64,000 bases of DNA from Stratiolaelaps scimitus (lineage: Eukaryota > Arthropoda > Arachnida > Mesostigmata > Laelapidae). The notes below the pieces were generated by a model. The model was not told where the DNA came from, did no database searches, and saw only the letters and a list, made by a program, of their open reading frames with translations. Each line of letters opens with the position of its first letter. Position 1 is the first letter of the stretch. Made by a program: the position numbers and the translations under genes. This document shows positions 59,726-64,000 of the stretch, in pieces. Where the stretch lies: NCBI GenBank assembly GCA_019614645.1, contig JABWDB010000004.1:13826001-13890000 (forward strand), given 5' to 3'.

Positions 59726-62700
59726 TACTAACAGCGACTGGCCAACATATTCCCAGCTACTTAGCCTTGATTAGTGCGCCTGTAACCCTCTTGAGTCTTA
59801 CCCAACCAATAGAACGCAGAAGTCTTACGAAAAAGCTCTCATGTGATGATTGCTTGCTTTATTACAAAATCGTGCGAGGAACACCGTCGTAAACAGGAGC
59901 TGACTTGGGTCCATTGATGCGCAATGCATTCTTACAGCAAGCAAGCCTTTAGAAAGCTGTAATTGTTTATCGTCAGTGCCCGCCGTATAGGCACGGTGCA
60001 TTGCCGAAACGTCCTCAAGTGGGTTGAAGGCGACATTAATGCTCACGGGAGAATGTTAGCATATCATTTGGCTATTTGTGCGTCGTACAATCATACACCT
60101 GTGCATCATAATAACAGTAATCCTCCGTACATATTCCAAGCGTGCTAACAATCACGTCAGCGACGCGAGCTCAGCCACAACGGCCTGTCTGATCTTTTTA
60201 GCCATTGTCAACTGCTAATTGGGTTTCCACTGGCATTGTGTGCGCGGTAGCCATAGACATGCATTTGCACTGGCTACAGCCTTCACTAAACTGAGTTTAG
60301 TCTTGTGCATTGCCGATCTCTAGACGTTTCGGATTTCGAATTATTCAAAAATTTACTTGGACTTGGACCTCGAAAAGCACCATGGTGTTTTTGATGGGCT
60401 CCTCGGTCATTTTTTTTCTTATCGGTCGCTTCGTCAGACGGCGACGTTAAACATATATGTCTTCATCAGAGAGCTGTTCGTGATTAGACAACGTTATTGT
60501 CTTGATTATTATTATTATTATTATGATTATTATTGTGAGGAGCTAGATCTCAATATACACATATCATTCTCAGGAAGTTTAAAAAAATGTGACTTGAGCA
60601 CGAGACACTTCGTCAATACTGAGCGGGCGAAAATCGATGACGCGAATAGCTGTCTGTTCTTGCTGTTGGCTCGTAACCCCCTAAAGCCCATAAGCGCCTA
60701 ATAGCTGTCGTTTAGTCAAATGACATGGATATTTTTTCACCTAGCGGGCTCCATATACTCGGAGACGTCTTGATAACACCGCTATTGCTTCTGCGAATCT
60801 AGAACTAACCTCTCTAGAATTTCGTTTTCTCTCCTAAAGTTAGCTAACCTCGAGAGACGATCGATAGGTTTCACTCGATGGACAAAACCTGTAATTTTCT
60901 AGCGACTCGCCGCTTCAAACCGCCTTCTATTGAAGTTAGTTTTTCTCGATTGGGGTAGAACAACTTCAAGGTATATTGATGAAGAATCTCGTGTGATCAC
61001 AAGCTCTCACCTGTCGTTCTATATACTATATTTTCCCTGCAACAAGCTCTTGATATTCACGAAGGATCTATTCAACGTTCCATGTGCCGCACGTGTCGTC
61101 TATGGAAGCAGCTTCACGTGTGGCCGTGTGACGTCGAAGGAGTTCATCGCAGCCTAAGACGTCGGGTGGCAGACTCGATAGTTCAGACGTGAATGGTCTT
61201 GACTCACGTTCTGTCCAGTAAAGTGAACTCATGAACAAGGTGTCAGCTGCAAGAATAAGAAGGCAAGTCCCTGTTGACTTAGCGAAGGCAGCCTTCAACG
61301 GAAAGAACCTCACTGTAACACATTTGTACAACGCAAAACTAAGGACCCTGATTGTGGAGGAACTCCAACAGTTGTTATGTATGGGAGCCGATGGAGAAAA
61401 AATTCGAACCCGAAGGACCAGTGGAATCACTAATAGTTAAAATAATTTAGCAATCGTTGCATTGTTGGAGCCATAGGACAATTTCTGATTACGCGATACT
61501 TATATAATGAATTACGTAATTATATTAGTAAGCTGTGGTAGCTCGCTATTAATAGAAGGACGCCAGGTTTTCCAGAGGAACATCTAATAGAAAATGTTAT
61601 TATATAAACGCTGCTAAGTATCAGTGCGTGTACCTTACAAGTTACGCACGCTCTCAAATGTTAATTTAGAGCGACGTTTGCAATGTTAATAATTAGGACA
61701 AAATAGGTGTTGTAAAATACTGGCGATTTCTGGCGCCGAGATCGTATATTAAAAACTATGCTAGCCGTTTATCTCAAGGGACTTGTAGGTCTAACTGGGG
61801 GTTAGTCATCTATATGTGCAATGTAATTCAAATGGGTAAAAGGGAAGATAAAAACACAGTACGCAGGGTGAAGTGGCCACCTTGGTGGTCAAACTTGGAC
61901 TGACTTTTTATTCCTTACGACACAATGACAATTCTTCATTCTTGTCTGCATTATTGTACGCCCTCTGGGGGCAATTCTCTAAAATACACAAAAAGGCAGC
62001 GGAGCACTGTTTAACATGGTAAAAATATAAACTATACATGTTAGTCACAGTATTGTGACTTATTATTTTGTCTCACAAGACTATTATCAATAAAAATATC
62101 TCGCCCGCTCAATTACCATTGTAACACTATCCGCCTTAAGATTATGTGACAATCTCTAGAGCTCTCTTGTACTCTAGAGCGCGGAAGTCTGTTCGGACTG
62201 TTGCGACATGTAAACAAGGGTAGCCCCAGTGCGGGGGCGGGTAGACATTCGATGCGCGCCACTTGTGTGGCCGCGCGAAGCCACGAGGGCCAGAAAGACA
62301 GAGGCCGGCTCTAATGTGTGTGTGTTAAGTGTCGCGTGTTTTTGTGTTACAAGTGTGTCCTGGGCTTGTCTTAAGGTGAGAACTTATAAATGTAAAAATA
62401 CAATTTTGGTCATCGGACCCTGTCCTTGTTGGTTCATTATGATAACCATCGACAATAATATAAAGAATATATCACAATATTCCACAGGTGTCCACGTATG
62501 GTGTTCGTTTAGATCATTAGCGATGGTCCATAGGTAGAGGTGGAATCTGCTAACGGTATGTCATCATTCGGATCTAGTTCAAGATAGTTCTTAATCGTAA
62601 TAATAACTTAGGCTAAACATGTGCATAATTAAAGAGTTTTGTATAAACGTGAATGAACAGTATCATCGTCTCGTCGACTACTACCTGATCTGTTGTCCTG

Positions 62701-62751
62701 TGACCTAGAAAACAGAGTTCAGAATAAGTTTTAACCCATAATAATTAATTT

Positions 62752-62780
<29 letters not shown>
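59726..62780. other. Intergenic, no well-supported gene
   Basis: (ATT)n near 60506-60535 and (TA)n at 62752-62780. One small ORF (61231-61440) is listed separately. Confidence 0.45.
61231..61440 (+). CDS. Small ORF, unknown, low confidence
   Basis: 69 residues starting MNKVSAARIRRQVPVDLAKA, with a helical middle (LYNAKLRTLIVEELQQLL) and a basic end (EKIRTRRTSG). Base composition is less AT-rich than the flanks and third positions look coding, which is why I note it. No family is recognised. It could be the last exon of a gene or chance. Confidence 0.25.
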   Translation: MNKVSAARIRRQVPVDLAKAAFNGKNLTVTHLYNAKLRTLIVEELQQLLCMGADGEKIRTRRTSGITNS

Positions 62781-62782
<2 letters not shown>

Positions 62783-64000
62783 GTGGTGTGAATAAAGTTA
62801 ACGCACCCCTATATTTCAACAAATCGTAACAAAGAATACACATTTGAGGCATTTATTCTGTGTCAGATTAATGTACATGTCAAATAACATACATACGACA
62901 AAGAACAGCGCATATGACATCGCATGCAATCTGCTACAGCAAAATGTGTCATATTTCCGTGGCGAAAAATGATAACGCACCCTCAGTTATCGAGTGTTTT
63001 CGCTGAATTAGTTCTTGTTTTCTTGTGCTAATCAGTACCGTGTGGACTCACCCTTGCTAATTATAACGTCAAAGACTCGGTTTGGCATACTATCAACGAA
63101 ATTTAGCAGGATCCGGTTGCTGACATCTCCCCAGGCCTCCAACAACGCCTTTTTTAGTGTTTCCACGGATGTATACTGTCGATTCGACACGTATACTCTT
63201 CGGATAAGAATGCCCTAGAGGTTCTCCATCGGGTTGAGCTAAGAAGAACATGCTAGCCACTCTAGGGTACCAATGTCATGCCTTCTTAACCGCGCATGTG
63301 TACTAGCGCTGACGTGAATTGAAGCGTTATCTTGTTAGAAAACAATTGGAAGTAGGTGAAATCTGCTACTAAATGGTAGTAGGTTGTTGGTCAACATCTG
63401 CTGATAGTCCTCGCTATTCATTTGAGATGAGATGAAAGTGAATCCAAGTTTGCAAAGCTTCCCAACCCATAAAGCACTCTCCGCCGAACATGTGCTTCGA
63501 GAGTACCGCGACTCTCTACGTACATCATGCCAGTAACCGTTAAATCCATCTAGCCCATCCAAATTTAACTTCTTCTCGTCACTGGAGACGATTTGAAACA
63601 ACATAGTACCTTTTAGATAGAAGTGCACCCTCAGGACACTATTTAAAAAACGTTGCCCCAATATTCATCAATGTCCAGTCTCCGTCCATTTTGTTGCGGG
63701 CGAAGTTTAGTTGGGCAATCATATGGCGTTGTTGAAGACGAGGTGTTGTTCTCATTTGCGCCCGTATGATATGCGGATAACGCTTAATTGTATTTAAAAC
63801 TGTTGATCTATGAACCTGAAGGGTTAACCCTTGCCTGATTGCTTCACAACTTATGGTCGAATTCGAGGCCAATCTACAGATATGCATGACAGTTCGCTGC
63901 CTGTTCTTTCGTGGACGTCCTTTAGACTTATTAGTACCATATTTCGATGGACTGCGTCAATAATTTTGCACTACGTGACGATTTTTGCCAATTTCTCTGG
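62781..64000 (-). mobile_element. Tc1/mariner-superfamily (Tc3-like) transposon, cut by window edge
   Basis: The terminal repeat begins CAGTGGTGTGAATAAAGTTA at 62781 directly after TA, the Tc1-type target. The transposase reads leftwards on the minus strand: HTH and GRPRKNRQR near 63900, LQVHRSTVLNTIKRY (63780-63830), SSDEKKLNLDGLDGFNGYWH (about 63540-63590), QDNASIHVS (about 63310-63334), LNPMENL..IL, and C-terminal SMPNRVFDVIISKG ending at a TGA at 63032. The DD..E residues are present. Nonsense codons occur at 63335-63337, 63239-63241 and 63215-63217 (the last where NLW is expected), and a frameshift lies near 63650. It is a dead copy; the other end is beyond 64000. Confidence 0.88.
63032..64000 (-). 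pseudogene. Tc3-like transposase pseudogene
   Basis: Reading frame of the element described above. The catalytic first Asp (SDEKK), second Asp (QDN) and the Glu of LNPMEN are readable. Three in-frame stops and one frameshift prevent expression. The N-terminus lies outside the window. Confidence 0.85.

Overview
The window is eukaryotic nuclear DNA from an animal, most likely an arthropod. Acari (mites or ticks) is my best guess, but this is inference. Reasons: spliced genes with GT/AG introns, tRNA genes with internal promoters and T-run terminators, very abundant (TA)n microsatellites, Tc1/mariner and LINE remnants, and NUF2, EXOSC4 and SLC25A38 orthologues that are easy to recognise but well diverged from vertebrate ones. 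Gene density is low. I could not run alignments, so exon borders were called by hand from splice sites, phase continuity and comparison of paralogues.

Layout. (1) 1.8-13.3 kb: a + strand gene of unknown identity with at least four exons (about 1781-12959). It ends in a conserved-looking basic/helical segment and a KYERNMMIFNWLHNLDE block. Its introns hold six intact tRNA genes on both strands (Pro, Ala, Ser, Leu with intron, Arg, Gly) and one degenerate tRNA-like fold. (2) 13.3-26.2 kb: no convincing genes, many microsatellites, one small local duplication and a dispersed repeat. (3) 26.3-30.3 kb: a single-exon mitochondrial glycine carrier (SLC25A38, +) and a two-exon exosome subunit RRP41/EXOSC4 (-), convergent. 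(4) 33.2-42.7 kb: two complete 8-exon genes for the kinetochore protein NUF2 in tandem, with identical intron phases and six of eight exon lengths identical. (5) 44.8-51.7 kb: three small single-exon secreted proteins sharing a cysteine motif. The middle one carries a clear ISG12/IFI6-IFI27-type glycine-rich hydrophobic domain. (6) 52-64 kb: a transposon graveyard with mariner pieces, two LINE reverse transcriptase fragments in opposite orientation and a Tc3-like element that runs off the right edge.

The two most notable local systems are the NUF2 tandem pair, a gene normally kept single-copy, and the adjacent cluster of secreted Cys-framed ISG12-like proteins. The tRNA nest inside one host gene is a third.
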